This document shows, piece by piece, positions 9,144-18,538 of a stretch of DNA of 64,000 nt. The notes under the pieces are model-generated. The model searched no databases. It saw nothing but the letters and a program-made list of their open reading frames with translations, and was not told the origin of the DNA. How positions within the stretch are numbered: position 1 is the first letter of the stretch; the number at the start of each line of letters is the position of its first letter. The position numbers were made by a program, and so were the translations under genes. The stretch comes from Acidobacteriota bacterium (GTDB lineage Bacteria > Acidobacteriota > Thermoanaerobaculia > Multivoradales > J023): contig JAJCXR010000011.1 of NCBI GenBank assembly GCA_029263315.1, forward strand, positions 1 to 64,000, read 5' to 3'.

Positions 9144-10492
9144 GGTAGTTGTGCAGCTTGGGGAAGCCGTCGTCGGCTCTCACGGCGCCACAAAACTAGG
9201 CTGAGCACCGCCTGCAAGCCGACGCTGGCCACCGATAGATACCACAGGTGGCGGAGCTCGAAGTTGGGGACGCCGGCCAGCCAGACGGCGGGTAGCACAA
9301 AGGTAAGAAGACGACTGGCGCTGCTCAGCAAGGCCGGCACGGTATTGCCCAAGGCCTGGAAGAGGCCGGAGCAGGTGAAAATGAGACCCGAGGCGACAAA
9401 GTTCCAAGAAATGATGTTCAGGAACTCGGCGCCGACGGCGATCACCTCCGGGTCGTCGGTGAAGCCGCCGATGAGGAGCTCCGGTCGCCATTGGCAGAGC
9501 AGCGTCAAGACCAACATGATCGAGCTGCCGATGGTGACGGCGCTGCGAAAGGTTTGGCGCACGCGGTCGATGTGGCCGGCGCCGAAGTTCTGGCCCGCCA
9601 CCGGACCGGTGGCGAAGGCCACCGCCATGGCCGGAAGGAAAATGGCTTGCATGACCCGTGAGCCGATGCCAAAGCCGGCTTGGGCGGCCGCACCAAAGTG
9701 TCGTGTCGTCCAGTAAACGGTGCCGATGTAGATGAACAACAGGGCAAACTCGCCGCCCGGCGGCAGGCCGATTTCCAGAATACGTTTCCACACCGCCGGC
9801 TGGGGGCGAAAGAGTCGGCGCTCGAAGTGCACATACTTGGCCGAGCGCTTGAAGTAGAGCCACATCAACATCACCCCGAAGGCCACCGACAGGCTGCTGG
9901 CCAGGGCTGCCCCCACCACCCCGAGGGGACGGCCGGTGAGCCAGCCGATGATCAGGATCGGCGACAGGACGGCGTTGAGCAGCACCGAAACAATCTGCAC
10001 GATCATGGTGGGTTTCTCGATGCCCGTGCCGCGCAGCGCCGAGCCCATGGCGACGGCGGCGAATTGCAAGGCCATGCCCGGCAGAAACCACCGCAGATAG
10101 GCCGCGCCGGCGGCGCGGCTCTCCGCATCGGCCCCCAGAACACCCATGTAGATGTCCACCAAGGTGTAGCCGACAACCAACAGGGCGACGGCCAGGGTGG
10201 CGGCCAACAATAAGCTCTGATTGAAGATCAAGTGGGCGTCTTGGCGGTCCTTCTTGCCCACCGCATGGGCGATGCAGGCCATGGTGCCGACCCCGAGGAC
10301 CTGCGTCAGGGCCATGACGATGAATTGAATGTTGCCGGCAGCGCTGACCCCGGCGATGGCCTTTTCCCCCAGACTGGCGACGAAGTAGAGGTCCACCAGG
10401 TAGTAGAGGGTCTGAAACAGCATGCCGGCGCCGATGGGGGCCGCCAGCAGGAGGACATGGCGAGGGATCGATCCCTCGGTGAGATCACGCAC
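9131..10492 (-). CDS. MATE-family multidrug/organic cation exporter
   Basis: 453 aa from a GTG at 10492, with AAGGAG 9 bp upstream. A longer ATG start at 10576 adds 28 unconserved Ser/Pro-rich residues. The protein opens RDLTEGSIPRHVLLLAAP, the standard opening of the DinF/NorM-like MATE group, and shows 12 hydrophobic helices in two halves. Such proteins export drugs or metabolites using Na+ or H+ gradients across the inner membrane. It stands alone, convergent with the ABC permease. Confidence 0.9.
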   Translation of the reverse strand: MRDLTEGSIPRHVLLLAAPIGAGMLFQTLYYLVDLYFVASLGEKAIAGVSAAGNIQFIVMALTQVLGVGTMACIAHAVGKKDRQDAHLIFNQSLLLAATLAVALLVVGYTLVDIYMGVLGADAESRAAGAAYLRWFLPGMALQFAAVAMGSALRGTGIEKPTMIVQIVSVLLNAVLSPILIIGWLTGRPLGVVGAALASSLSVAFGVMLMWLYFKRSAKYVHFERRLFRPQPAVWKRILEIGLPPGGEFALLFIYIGTVYWTTRHFGAAAQAGFGIGSRVMQAIFLPAMAVAFATGPVAGQNFGAGHIDRVRQTFRSAVTIGSSIMLVLTLLCQWRPELLIGGFTDDPEVIAVGAEFLNIISWNFVASGLIFTCSGLFQALGNTVPALLSSASRLLTFVLPAVWLAGVPNFELRHLWYLSVASVGLQAVLSLVLWRRESRRRLPQAAQLPQPP

Positions 10493-10721
10493 GGACGGGC
10501 TCCTTGAGCGAGGACTATGGAAAATGGGGGCGTCGGAATGGTTAGGTTGGGCTGGCGAACCGACACCGGCACCCACTTTTGGGGTAGGTCGAGTCTACCT
10601 CCCGAGGTATCGCGATGGGGCGCCAATGACCATAGATTGAAACAACGGTAACGTTTTGCCTGTAGGTCCCCGTCGTCGGGGTCTGCAATCGTGGAAAATA
10701 CTAGCGTGTGAGGAGGAAATC

Positions 10722-11147
10722 ATGGGCATTGCCATCGAACGGGAGAACCTCGAGCAGCAGATCCGACCGATGTTCTCGGAGCTGGGTCAACGTGTCGAGA
10801 CCTATCAGGTTTGGTATACCGGAACCGGGCGCCAATATGAGATGTACCATGTGACGGTCTACCTCTTCGCGGAGGAAGGCTGGCTCGGCAAGATCATGTT
10901 CGTCGATGATGCCACTGCCGACGCCATGCCCCACGACCGCCAAGGACCCGACGGTGAGATCTTCATGTTCCTGCCGCTGCGGCAGTATCCCTACATCGTC
11001 GACTTACTGCGCAACGAGAAGCCGGTGCATTACTCGTTCAACAATACCCAAGCCTATCTGACGACGGCTAAAGAACCGGTGGGCGCTGGCGAAAGGAATT
11101 ACCGGCTACCGTTGCGGCCCCCGACCGGAGAGGTCAACGGTCGGTAG
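10722..11147 (+). CDS. Conserved-looking hypothetical protein, 141 aa
   Basis: The start at 10722 is set by a strong AGGAGG 5 bp upstream; the frame opens earlier at 10656 but without an RBS. The protein is soluble, mixed alpha/beta, with many aromatics (YQVWYTGTGRQYEMYHVTVYLF) and no signal peptide. I do not recognise the family. It lies between a divergent MATE gene and msrA, with about 125 bp to msrA. Confidence 0.65.
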   Translation: MGIAIERENLEQQIRPMFSELGQRVETYQVWYTGTGRQYEMYHVTVYLFAEEGWLGKIMFVDDATADAMPHDRQGPDGEIFMFLPLRQYPYIVDLLRNEKPVHYSFNNTQAYLTTAKEPVGAGERNYRLPLRPPTGEVNGR

Positions 11148-11272
11148 AGATCGCTTGCAAAAGCGGTCTTGACGAAACCTCAGGCCTTGCTCCGCATCTC
11201 AGACCTCCAGAGGCTCTTGTTGTTTTCCGGCGACTTGCCGCCGGGATATGATGATGGCCAAAGGAGGCTACG

Positions 11273-11929
11273 ATGGGTTTGTTTGGTTTCAAGAAGGCGG
11301 TGATGCCCAGCCCGGAGGAGGCATTGCCCGGACGTTCCGAAAGCTTGCCGGTGCCCTCGACGCACGCCGTATTGGGCTCCAGGCTAGAACCGCCCTTTCC
11401 GGTGGGCTTCGAGCGGGCGATCTTCGGTCTGGGTTGCTTTTGGGGGGCTGAGCGGAAGTTTTGGCAGGCCGATGGGGTCTTCACCACGGCGGTGGGATAC
11501 GCCGCCGGTTTCACCCCCAACCCCACCTACCAAGAGGTGTGCTCCGGTCGCACCGGCCACAATGAGGTGGTGCTGGTGGTGTTTGATCCCCAGGCGACTT
11601 CCTACGGGGCCCTGTTGGCGATCTTCTGGGAGAGCCACGATCCCACCCAAGGCATGCGCCAGGGCAATGACATCGGCACCCAGTACCGATCGGGCATCTA
11701 TGTCTTCGACGACGGGCAGCGGGCGGCGGCGGAAGCCTCCCGCCAGGCCTACGAAGAGCGCCTGCGGGGTGCCGGCTTCGGCGACATCACGACGGAGATT
11801 GTGCAGGCCCCGACGTTCTACTACGCGGAGGCGTACCATCAGCAGTATCTCGAAAAGAATCCAGGCGGCTACTGTGGCATCGGTGGCACCGGCGTCAGCT
11901 GTCCCGTCGGTTTGACCGTGGGTTCCTGA
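11273..11929 (+). CDS. msrA: Peptide methionine sulfoxide reductase MsrA
   Basis: 218 aa. The catalytic motif GCFWG carries the nucleophile Cys55. Two C-terminal cysteines, Cys201 and Cys210 (YCGIGG and SCP), would resolve the sulfenic acid. Other family motifs are [20 protein letters not shown] and [21 protein letters not shown]. It reduces methionine-S-sulfoxide in oxidised proteins using thioredoxin. The first 45 residues are an extension beyond the usual core and contain no clear signal peptide, so it is probably cytoplasmic. An RBS AAGGAGG precedes the ATG. Confidence 0.96.
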   Translation: MGLFGFKKAVMPSPEEALPGRSESLPVPSTHAVLGSRLEPPFPVGFERAIFGLGCFWGAERKFWQADGVFTTAVGYAAGFTPNPTYQEVCSGRTGHNEVVLVVFDPQATSYGALLAIFWESHDPTQGMRQGNDIGTQYRSGIYVFDDGQRAAAEASRQAYEERLRGAGFGDITTEIVQAPTFYYAEAYHQQYLEKNPGGYCGIGGTGVSCPVGLTVGS

Positions 11930-11974
11930 ATCCCTCCCTAGGATCGGCGCGAAAATAATCTCTGGGTCGGCCGT

Positions 11975-12010
11975 CTTGCCATCGCCTTCGCCTCGCTGTC
12001 GAATGGCAAG
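11975..12010. terminator. Inverted repeat after msrA
   Basis: CTTGCCAT (11975-11982) pairs perfectly with ATGGCAAG (12003-12010) across a 20-nt gap. There is no U-tract, so it may be a factor-dependent terminator or an operator for the next gene rather than an intrinsic terminator. Confidence 0.35.
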
Positions 12011-12064
12011 CTACAGTCCAACGGGGTGGGGCCCCATCCGCTTGGAGTGTGCTAGAAATATAGG

Positions 12065-12499
12065 ATGAGTTTGCCGCGCCGCCAGCCATCCGATTTTCCA
12101 ATGCGCCGCCGCTTACGCGCTGTCGTGGTGGGGGTCTGGCTGGTCATCGCGCTGCCCATGTTGGCCCTGCCGCCGGAGGCCATGGTGGTGTGCACCATGG
12201 CCTGCAGCCTCGACGGCGACAGCTGCTGCTGTAAAGCCCTGGGCAAGCGGGCGCCCTTCTCGGTGACCGGAGAGGCGACCTTCCTGTCGTCGCATCTCCC
12301 CACGTCCTCGCCCGATCTGTGTGCATCCTGGGTGGTGATGGTGGGAGGGCCGCAGTTACCAGCCCCCTCCCCCTACGCCATCGCTGCCGTCGAAACCTCC
12401 GACGCCCCGGCCCTACCGTTCGAGGATCCCAGGACCCCCGCCGAGACGCTTCGGTCGAATCCGGCCTTGCCACGACCTCCCCCGTTCCTTCGTCGCTGA
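12065..12499 (+). CDS. Small exported Cys-rich protein upstream of TonB receptor
   Basis: 144 aa; an internal ATG at 12101 is an equally good start (MRRRLRAVVVGVW...). A signal-like hydrophobic stretch (VVVGVWLVIALPMLAL) is followed by a Cys cluster with pattern C-x3-C-x6-CCC in about 15 residues, then a Pro-rich tail. The cluster could bind a soft metal. Small Cys/His-rich exported proteins are often found beside TonB-dependent copper receptors, which fits the next gene. I cannot name a family. Confidence 0.55.
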   Translation: MSLPRRQPSDFPMRRRLRAVVVGVWLVIALPMLALPPEAMVVCTMACSLDGDSCCCKALGKRAPFSVTGEATFLSSHLPTSSPDLCASWVVMVGGPQLPAPSPYAIAAVETSDAPALPFEDPRTPAETLRSNPALPRPPPFLRR

Positions 12500-12704
12500 T
12501 ACCAAATCGTCGTTTCTAGGCTTCACTCCGGAGTGGGTGAGGCGCCCCCTTACCCAGGCGCAGTGCCGGGGCCAGACGATGGCCCACACCCGCTGAGGTG
12601 AGCGATAGCGGTGGGCCGATCTCCAGAAGGCCGCCGCGTAGATTTGCCTGCCAGGACATCAAGGACATGGTCGAGGGCCGGCGAGCCCTCTTGGAGGATT
12701 TTTT

Positions 12705-14870
12705 GTGCAAAGAACCAACCCACCAAAACACAACCCATCAATGACCCCTGGGCCCAACCGGGCCCTGCTCGGGCTGGCGATGCTGGGCTGGCTTGCCTGG
12801 CCGCTAGCCGCGCAGTCGCAGGACGCCACAGAGCCGGAAGCTGCGGCACCGGAGAGCCAGTCCGAGCAAGGATTGCTGCCCTCTGAGCCGATCCGCAGTG
12901 AGATTCTGGTCACCGCTTCGGCCCCCGAGCTGGTGGGCGCCGAGTCCTTCACCGGCGATCAGGTCCGCCAAGGGGTGGACCTCGATCTGGCCGAATTCTT
13001 TCAATCCTTTGCCGGTGGCGACGCGGTGCGCCGCGGCTCGGTCAACCTCGACCCCAACATTCGCGGTTTGGCGGAAAGCCAAGTGGCCATGTTCGTCGAC
13101 GATACCCGTACCTTCGCCGCCGGTCCTGGCCGCATGGACTCGGAGATCAGCCATGTGCCCATCGGCTCGGTGCAGCGTTTGGAGGTGGTCAAGGGGCCCT
13201 ATGCGCTGACTTGGGGCTCCGGCACCCTGAGCGCCCTGAGGCTTCTGACGTGGCGTCCGGAGTTTCAATCCGGCGGTTTTCGCTTGCAAAGTCGCCTTGC
13301 CGGTGGCATCGGTGACAACGGCAATCGTCTGGACTCCTCGGCGGGGGTCTGGGGCAGCGGGGAGACCCTGCGTTTTTTCGTCGACCTCGGCCATCGCCAA
13401 GGGGACGACTACCAAGCCGGTGACGGCTCCACCGTCCCCGGGGACTACCGCTCCTCCGAAGGACGTTGGCGTCTCGGCTGGCGACCGGCCAGCCAGTGGA
13501 CCGTCGACTACAGTGGCGGCTATCAAGAGCAGCACGATCTGGACTTTCCCGGCCGTCTGCTCGATGCCAGCTACTTCTACTCCCGTTCCCACGCCGTCGA
13601 CGTCGTGTGGCAGGGCTCGAAGCGGTTGCTCGAAGGCAAGATCTACAGCAACTACAAGGACCATTTGATGAACAACGACGAGAAACCAACGGCGCGGGAT
13701 ATGGCAGGGCGGATACCGCCCTTTGGTCTCGATGTGGGTTTGGAAACGGCGTCGGATACCCGCGGTGGCCGGGTTGCCTGGCAAGCGCAGCTCGACAACG
13801 TGGAGGTCAACGTGGGCAGCGATTATTACCACCTGCGCCAAGACGCTGACCGCAGCATTGCCCGGCGCTCCAACGGTTTGGTTCTGTTCCAGGATATCGT
13901 CTGGCCGGACGCCACGATGGAAAACCTCGGGGTTTACGGGCAAGTGGTCCACCGCGGCTCGCGTTACAGTCTCAGCGCCACCGTCCGGGGGGATCAAGTG
14001 GATGTCGCAGCGGGGCAGCTCTCGGACTTTTTCTTGGCCAATGTCGCCGGGGCCGAGAACAACTTCCAGAGCGACGACAGCTACCTCAGCGCCGCCATCA
14101 GCTCACGCTTCGAGCTGCACCGTCATTGGACGTTGAGCGCCGGTGTCGGACGCGCCGTACGCAGCGCCAACATCCTCGAGCGCTTCGCGGATCGTTTCCC
14201 CTCCACCCGTTTCCAGATCTCGGCGGAGATCCTGGGAAACCCGCAGCTGCGGCCGGAGGAGAGCCTACAATTCGACCTCGGCCTGCAGGGGGCCTACGGC
14301 GATCTCCTGGTCAACCTGAGTGTCTTCCAACGCACCATCGATGATGTCATCACCTTCGTCGCCGATTCCACCGTGCCCCGGCGCCTGCCCTTGAGCCCGC
14401 CGCAGGTCTATCGCTACATCAACGGGCGGCGCGCCGAGTACCTCGGCGGCGAGCTCGAGCTGCAGCATCGCATCGACAATCGCTGGTCGTGGCGCGGCAA
14501 CGTCTCGTGGACCGAGGCAGACGACCTAGAGCTCGACGAACCGATGGTGGGCATTGCACCGACCCATGGTCAAGGGGCCCTGCGTTGGACCTCCGGCGAC
14601 GGCCGTCTGTGGGTCGACGGTGTGGTCAATTTTGCCGATCGCCAGGATCGGGTCGCGGTGCAGCGGTTCGAGCAAGTGACGGCGGGTTGGGTGACCTACG
14701 ACCTGGCCATGGAGTGGCAGGCGTTGGACCGCTTGAGCCTCGGCTTGAGCATCGCCAACCTGACGGACCATGCCTATGCCCGCCACCTCGATTCGCCCAA
14801 TCCCTTCACCGGTGAGCGCATTTTGCAGGCAGGGAGGGATATCCGATTGCGCGTTCAGTGGAGGATGTGA
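12705..14870 (+). CDS. TonB-dependent receptor, copper-receptor-like
   Basis: 721 aa from GTG, with GGAGG about 8 bp upstream. A signal peptide (about residues 20-37) is followed by a plug domain (about 60-180) with PNIRGLAESQVAMFVDD and VQRLEVVKGPYALTWGSG, then a 22-strand type barrel ending in RLRVQWRM. The stretch IYSNYKDHLMNN resembles a signature of the TonB-dependent copper (OprC/NosA) receptor group, whose members take up copper or zinc. The Cys-rich small protein just upstream agrees. The metal assignment is an inference from a short motif; a siderophore or other substrate remains possible. It is an outer membrane protein. Confidence 0.83.
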   Translation: MQRTNPPKHNPSMTPGPNRALLGLAMLGWLAWPLAAQSQDATEPEAAAPESQSEQGLLPSEPIRSEILVTASAPELVGAESFTGDQVRQGVDLDLAEFFQSFAGGDAVRRGSVNLDPNIRGLAESQVAMFVDDTRTFAAGPGRMDSEISHVPIGSVQRLEVVKGPYALTWGSGTLSALRLLTWRPEFQSGGFRLQSRLAGGIGDNGNRLDSSAGVWGSGETLRFFVDLGHRQGDDYQAGDGSTVPGDYRSSEGRWRLGWRPASQWTVDYSGGYQEQHDLDFPGRLLDASYFYSRSHAVDVVWQGSKRLLEGKIYSNYKDHLMNNDEKPTARDMAGRIPPFGLDVGLETASDTRGGRVAWQAQLDNVEVNVGSDYYHLRQDADRSIARRSNGLVLFQDIVWPDATMENLGVYGQVVHRGSRYSLSATVRGDQVDVAAGQLSDFFLANVAGAENNFQSDDSYLSAAISSRFELHRHWTLSAGVGRAVRSANILERFADRFPSTRFQISAEILGNPQLRPEESLQFDLGLQGAYGDLLVNLSVFQRTIDDVITFVADSTVPRRLPLSPPQVYRYINGRRAEYLGGELELQHRIDNRWSWRGNVSWTEADDLELDEPMVGIAPTHGQGALRWTSGDGRLWVDGVVNFADRQDRVAVQRFEQVTAGWVTYDLAMEWQALDRLSLGLSIANLTDHAYARHLDSPNPFTGERILQAGRDIRLRVQWRM

Positions 14871-14898
14871 GGGCTTGATCTCGGATCGCTGGGCCTCC

Positions 14899-14926
14899 GG
14901 ATCGAGGGCCTTGGTGCCCTCGATCC
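14899..14926. terminator. Bidirectional hairpin between convergent genes
   Basis: An 11-bp perfect stem GGATCGAGGGC/GCCCTCGATCC with a 6-nt loop lies between the receptor stop (14870) and the tssA stop (14946). The place fits a shared terminator for the two convergent units, though a U-tract is lacking on both sides. Confidence 0.6.
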
Positions 14927-14945
14927 CCCCGGCCGCGCCGTGACC

Positions 14946-16835
14946 TCAGCTCCGTCCCAGCAGATGTTTGAACAGCTGAGCCAGCTCAGCCACTTGGCCC
15001 GTCCGACCCTTGCCCCCCGAGGCCAAGGCGGCCGAGTCCTTGAACGCTGCCTCGACTTTGGCGCCGGCCCGCAGATCGAGGGAGAAGAGGCGGCTCTGGG
15101 CTAGGTCGAGGGTTTCTTGCAGGGCGGGGTCCGGCGTCTCACCGGCCTTTTCGATCTGCCGGACGCAACACAAGGCCAGCAGGTGATAGAGCTCGGTGCT
15201 GACCTCCGGTTCCCAGCCTTCGAAGCTGAAGCGTTCCATGCTTTGGCGCAGGTCGTCGAGCAGCATGCGGGCCCAGCCGTCTTTGTTGGCTTGCAGGCAG
15301 AGCTGGGCGGCGGTGAGACGGGTTCTGAAGACGGCGCGGGGATTGCTGGCCCGGCGGATAGCGGTGTCGAGCTGGGCCATGGCCGCTTCCGGTTGTTTGC
15401 TGTCGAAGGCTTTCTGGATTTGCGAGATGTCGTCTTCGGTGAGCACCGTGTCTTCCCCACGGTCACCGAAGGACACCACCTCGACCTCGACGGTGCGCAC
15501 CGATTCCTCGATCCACTGGCGGGTTGTGGGGCTGGCGAAAGCGGTGCCGTCTTGGAAAGTGAGGCGGGGCATGTTGGAGAAGCGTTGGAGCAGGGTGGCG
15601 AGCTCGTCGACGATCAAGGCGGCCAGCGAGGGGCCGTGGCTCGCATCGAGATTTTCCAGGGCGACGGCGCTGTAGTGCTGGAGATCGAGCCAGAAGGTGC
15701 CCACGTCATTTTGGAAGGCGGCTTCACTGGCCTCCAGGAGCTCCGGCCAGCTCTTGTTCTCCAAGAGATTGGCCAGCACCAGACGCTGATTGTTGCGCGG
15801 TGCGGGCAGGCGCGTTTTGCCGCTGTCGGGGTCGGCCGGAGGCGCCCCGCTGAGGTCGCGCCATTTCAAGGTGCGGAGCATCTGGTACGGGGTGGGGCTG
15901 AGGACCTGACTCTGGCGCAGGGGTGCGATCAAGGCCCGGATACGGTCGCGGATATCGCGACTGGTGGCGTTGTCCGCCAGGGGAGGAAGCTCGGGAATCT
16001 CCACCGCTTTGGCGCCGGCTGGCGCTGGGGTCGGGGCAGGGGCCTGAGCTGGGGCGGCGTCCGGGCTGGGGGTCTTGGATGCTGCGGTCTTGGATGGAGT
16101 GGCCTCAGATTCAGCGGCCTTAGAAGCTGCGGCCTTAGAAGCTGCGGCCTTAGAAAGAGTGGCGGACGCCGTGCCTTGGGTCGCCGTTCCCTCCACCGCT
16201 GCGTCGCCGGTCGTATCCGTTGCCGATCCATCTCCGGTACCGGCGTCGGCGGGTGATGATGAATCGTCGGCCCCTTGGCCAGCGGCGGCCCCGACGGGAT
16301 TCTCTTCGATCAGGCGCCTCAGGGCGTTGTGCATCTCGCCGAATCCGGGTGCCAGATGCTTGAGCTGATCGCGGGCGATGGTGGCGATGACCTGCAGGTC
16401 GTCCTGCAGGGGCTGCAACAGGGCAATCTCCTCCGGCATCGGCTGGCGGGCGCTGATGTAGGGTGTCACCCGTTCCACCAGCCAGCCGAAGGCAAACCCC
16501 CTGGAGCGTGCCGGACGCCGGGGGTAGAGGTTGTCCCAATCGGTTTCCATCCAGTGGCGCAGCAGGGCAAAGGCGTCCGCGAGCCCGGCGAATCCGTGGC
16601 GTTGCAGCAGGGCTGCCGACAGGTAGCTCATGGTGTAGAGATCCTTGGAGATCTCTGCCAGCACATTGATGGCCAGCTCCTCCACCCGTTCCCAGCTCAC
16701 CTTGCCCGAGGCGATGTTTTCGATTTCGCCCTTGAGATCGACAAAAGTTTCGTCCCGTTTCGGGTCGCTTCCAGTGGGCTCGTCGGTCAGGGGGTTGAGG
16801 CAACGTTCATAGTCACCACCCATCACATGGGGCAT
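14946..16835 (-). CDS. tssA: T6SS protein TssA (ImpA_N and VasJ domains)
   Basis: 629 aa; RBS AAGGAG lies 9 bp before the ATG. Residues about 12-130 are the ImpA N-terminal domain, with NPLTDEPTGSDPKRDETF and the RHWMETDWDNLYP motif. Residues about 190-285 are a low-complexity Ala/Ser/Pro linker that includes AASKAAASKAAESEA. The C-terminal 300 residues are VasJ-like. TssA recruits and caps the growing sheath at the baseplate; VasJ-ended TssA proteins stay at the baseplate or the distal end depending on class. It is the last gene of minus-strand run 1, 51 bp after tagF. Confidence 0.92.
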   Translation of the reverse strand: MPHVMGGDYERCLNPLTDEPTGSDPKRDETFVDLKGEIENIASGKVSWERVEELAINVLAEISKDLYTMSYLSAALLQRHGFAGLADAFALLRHWMETDWDNLYPRRPARSRGFAFGWLVERVTPYISARQPMPEEIALLQPLQDDLQVIATIARDQLKHLAPGFGEMHNALRRLIEENPVGAAAGQGADDSSSPADAGTGDGSATDTTGDAAVEGTATQGTASATLSKAAASKAAASKAAESEATPSKTAASKTPSPDAAPAQAPAPTPAPAGAKAVEIPELPPLADNATSRDIRDRIRALIAPLRQSQVLSPTPYQMLRTLKWRDLSGAPPADPDSGKTRLPAPRNNQRLVLANLLENKSWPELLEASEAAFQNDVGTFWLDLQHYSAVALENLDASHGPSLAALIVDELATLLQRFSNMPRLTFQDGTAFASPTTRQWIEESVRTVEVEVVSFGDRGEDTVLTEDDISQIQKAFDSKQPEAAMAQLDTAIRRASNPRAVFRTRLTAAQLCLQANKDGWARMLLDDLRQSMERFSFEGWEPEVSTELYHLLALCCVRQIEKAGETPDPALQETLDLAQSRLFSLDLRAGAKVEAAFKDSAALASGGKGRTGQVAELAQLFKHLLGRS

Positions 16836-16886
16836 CTTGCAGGTCTCCTTGAGGCGAGAAGAATCAGTCGTTGTTGCGAAAAAAGA

Positions 16887-18476
16887 TCAGTCGTTCAATA
16901 GGTCGTCATTCAACGGGTCTTTATTCAACAGGTCTTCATTCAAGAGAGCGATGGGCGGCATCGACCGTTGCCCCTTTCCCAAGGCCGATGGCAAAGGACG
17001 GATGTCTGGGCCGTCGAGTGCCTCTGCGGTGATGGGGGCGTCCACAGCCTTTGCATCGTCCCGGTTGTCCTCGTCGGGCTTGTCGTCGCCGGGTCCGTCG
17101 TCATCGGTTCCGTCGTCATCGGGTCCGTCGTCATCGGGTTCGGCGTCACCGGTTCCGTCGTCATCGGCATCGGCGCCGAGGTCTTCAGCGTCCGTAATGC
17201 CGCCATCCGTATCCCCGTCCTCCGGACCCCCAGCCTTCGGACCACCATCCTCCGAATCGCCATCGACCGAATCGCCATCGACCGTATCGCCATCGTCGGT
17301 ATCACCATCGTCCGTATCGGCGTCCGTATCGGCGTCCGCCGCAAGCCCATCCTCCGAGTCTCCAGCGGCCAACCCGTTTGCCTCTGCCTCCTGGTCTCCC
17401 GAGCTGTCTTCTTGCGGGGGGCTGGAGGTGTGCGTCGCCAGGTCGTGTTCCGCCTCGGGTAAATCGATGGCGGCAGTTGAATCGTCTGCCGTTGAATCGT
17501 CGGCAGCTGAATCGTCTGCAACAGTATCGTCTGCAACAGTATCGGCGGAGGGCCTGGGCTCCGGACAGGCCGCTCCGGGGACTTGACGACGCAGATCGTC
17601 GACCCCCTGGTAGTCGGGCATCTCGGGATGGAAGGCGAAGATGTCGTCGGGCCGGAGGTCCCGATGCAAGATGGTGACGCCGCCACCGGCGACGCCCGGT
17701 GGATAGAACAGCTGCAACGGCTTACGGCTGTTGCTCCTCGCCTTTTTGAGCAGCAGGCAATAAAGGGCGTTGAGCTCCCACGACGGGAACGCCTCGGTCC
17801 GCGGCAAACGCACCGCCAACTGGCGCTGGGGTTGCTGCGCCAGCTGTCGCAAGTGGCGAATCAAGGCGGGCCATCGGTCTTGGGGATCTTGCTCGCCGTA
17901 GAAGATATCCCCCAAGTCTCCGAGGTTGGGCTCTTGTCGTTCGGCCAGTCGCTCCTTGAGGGATTTGTCACCGTGCATCTCGATCTCGACGCGGGCGGTG
18001 CGAATGAACGGATAGTAGGCGTCGAGGCTATCCATTTGGGCCAGACGCCGGCGCATAGTTTTGCCCTGCTCGACCAACTGTTCGAGGGCGTAGAGCAACG
18101 ACAGGGGCGCCTCGGACTTCGACAACGGCAGCGAAACGAACAGCACAAAGGGGAAGCGTCGTAGCCCACCGTGATCGTGGCTGTCCCAGAGGTAGGCCAG
18201 GATCTGGTGGCTGGTGGCGGGAAACGAAACCATCAACGCCTGGCTCGGAATGGGTGCGTCGCCGTAGGCTGCGTGGGTCTCCCAGAATTTGCTGACGCCG
18301 CGATCCAGCCAGCGGCGAAAGGCCTGGGCCTCCGGCGCCGCCAGGCCGTGACGCAGGAAGTCCTTGTAGATGGGGAGCTTGCCGTAGGCTGAGACTTCCA
18401 ACTCGACCCGTTTGGGTCCAACGAAGCGTTGTTTCAAGAGTTGAAAAATCGAAGACCGGCTGCTGGGGGCCGCCAT
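16887..18476 (-). CDS. tagF: T6SS regulator TagF with long acidic tail
   Basis: 529 aa; RBS GAGGAGG before the ATG. Residues 20-250 form the TagF (DUF2094) domain, opening with VSAYGKLPIYKDFLRHGL and followed by FPATSHQIL and GLRRFPFVLFVSLP. TagF blocks T6SS firing post-translationally until phosphorylation signalling releases it. From about residue 300 the protein turns into some 200 residues dominated by Asp with Gly, Thr and Ser (DGDTDDGDTVDGDS type), far beyond the usual TagF length. The acidic tail may bind Ca2+ or basic partners. It contains no PppA phosphatase domain. Confidence 0.88.
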   Translation of the reverse strand: MAAPSSRSSIFQLLKQRFVGPKRVELEVSAYGKLPIYKDFLRHGLAAPEAQAFRRWLDRGVSKFWETHAAYGDAPIPSQALMVSFPATSHQILAYLWDSHDHGGLRRFPFVLFVSLPLSKSEAPLSLLYALEQLVEQGKTMRRRLAQMDSLDAYYPFIRTARVEIEMHGDKSLKERLAERQEPNLGDLGDIFYGEQDPQDRWPALIRHLRQLAQQPQRQLAVRLPRTEAFPSWELNALYCLLLKKARSNSRKPLQLFYPPGVAGGGVTILHRDLRPDDIFAFHPEMPDYQGVDDLRRQVPGAACPEPRPSADTVADDTVADDSAADDSTADDSTAAIDLPEAEHDLATHTSSPPQEDSSGDQEAEANGLAAGDSEDGLAADADTDADTDDGDTDDGDTVDGDSVDGDSEDGGPKAGGPEDGDTDGGITDAEDLGADADDDGTGDAEPDDDGPDDDGTDDDGPGDDKPDEDNRDDAKAVDAPITAEALDGPDIRPLPSALGKGQRSMPPIALLNEDLLNKDPLNDDLLND

Positions 18477-18538
18477 GATGTCGCCTCCTCATCTGGATGA
18501 TTGCAAGGCTCGTTTCGATACTAGATTTTCCTGCGCGA

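Noticed and set aside
12804-13997. Minus-strand frame of 397 codons inside the TonB receptor
   Set aside because: Antisense shadow; the receptor's plug and barrel motifs lie on the plus strand.
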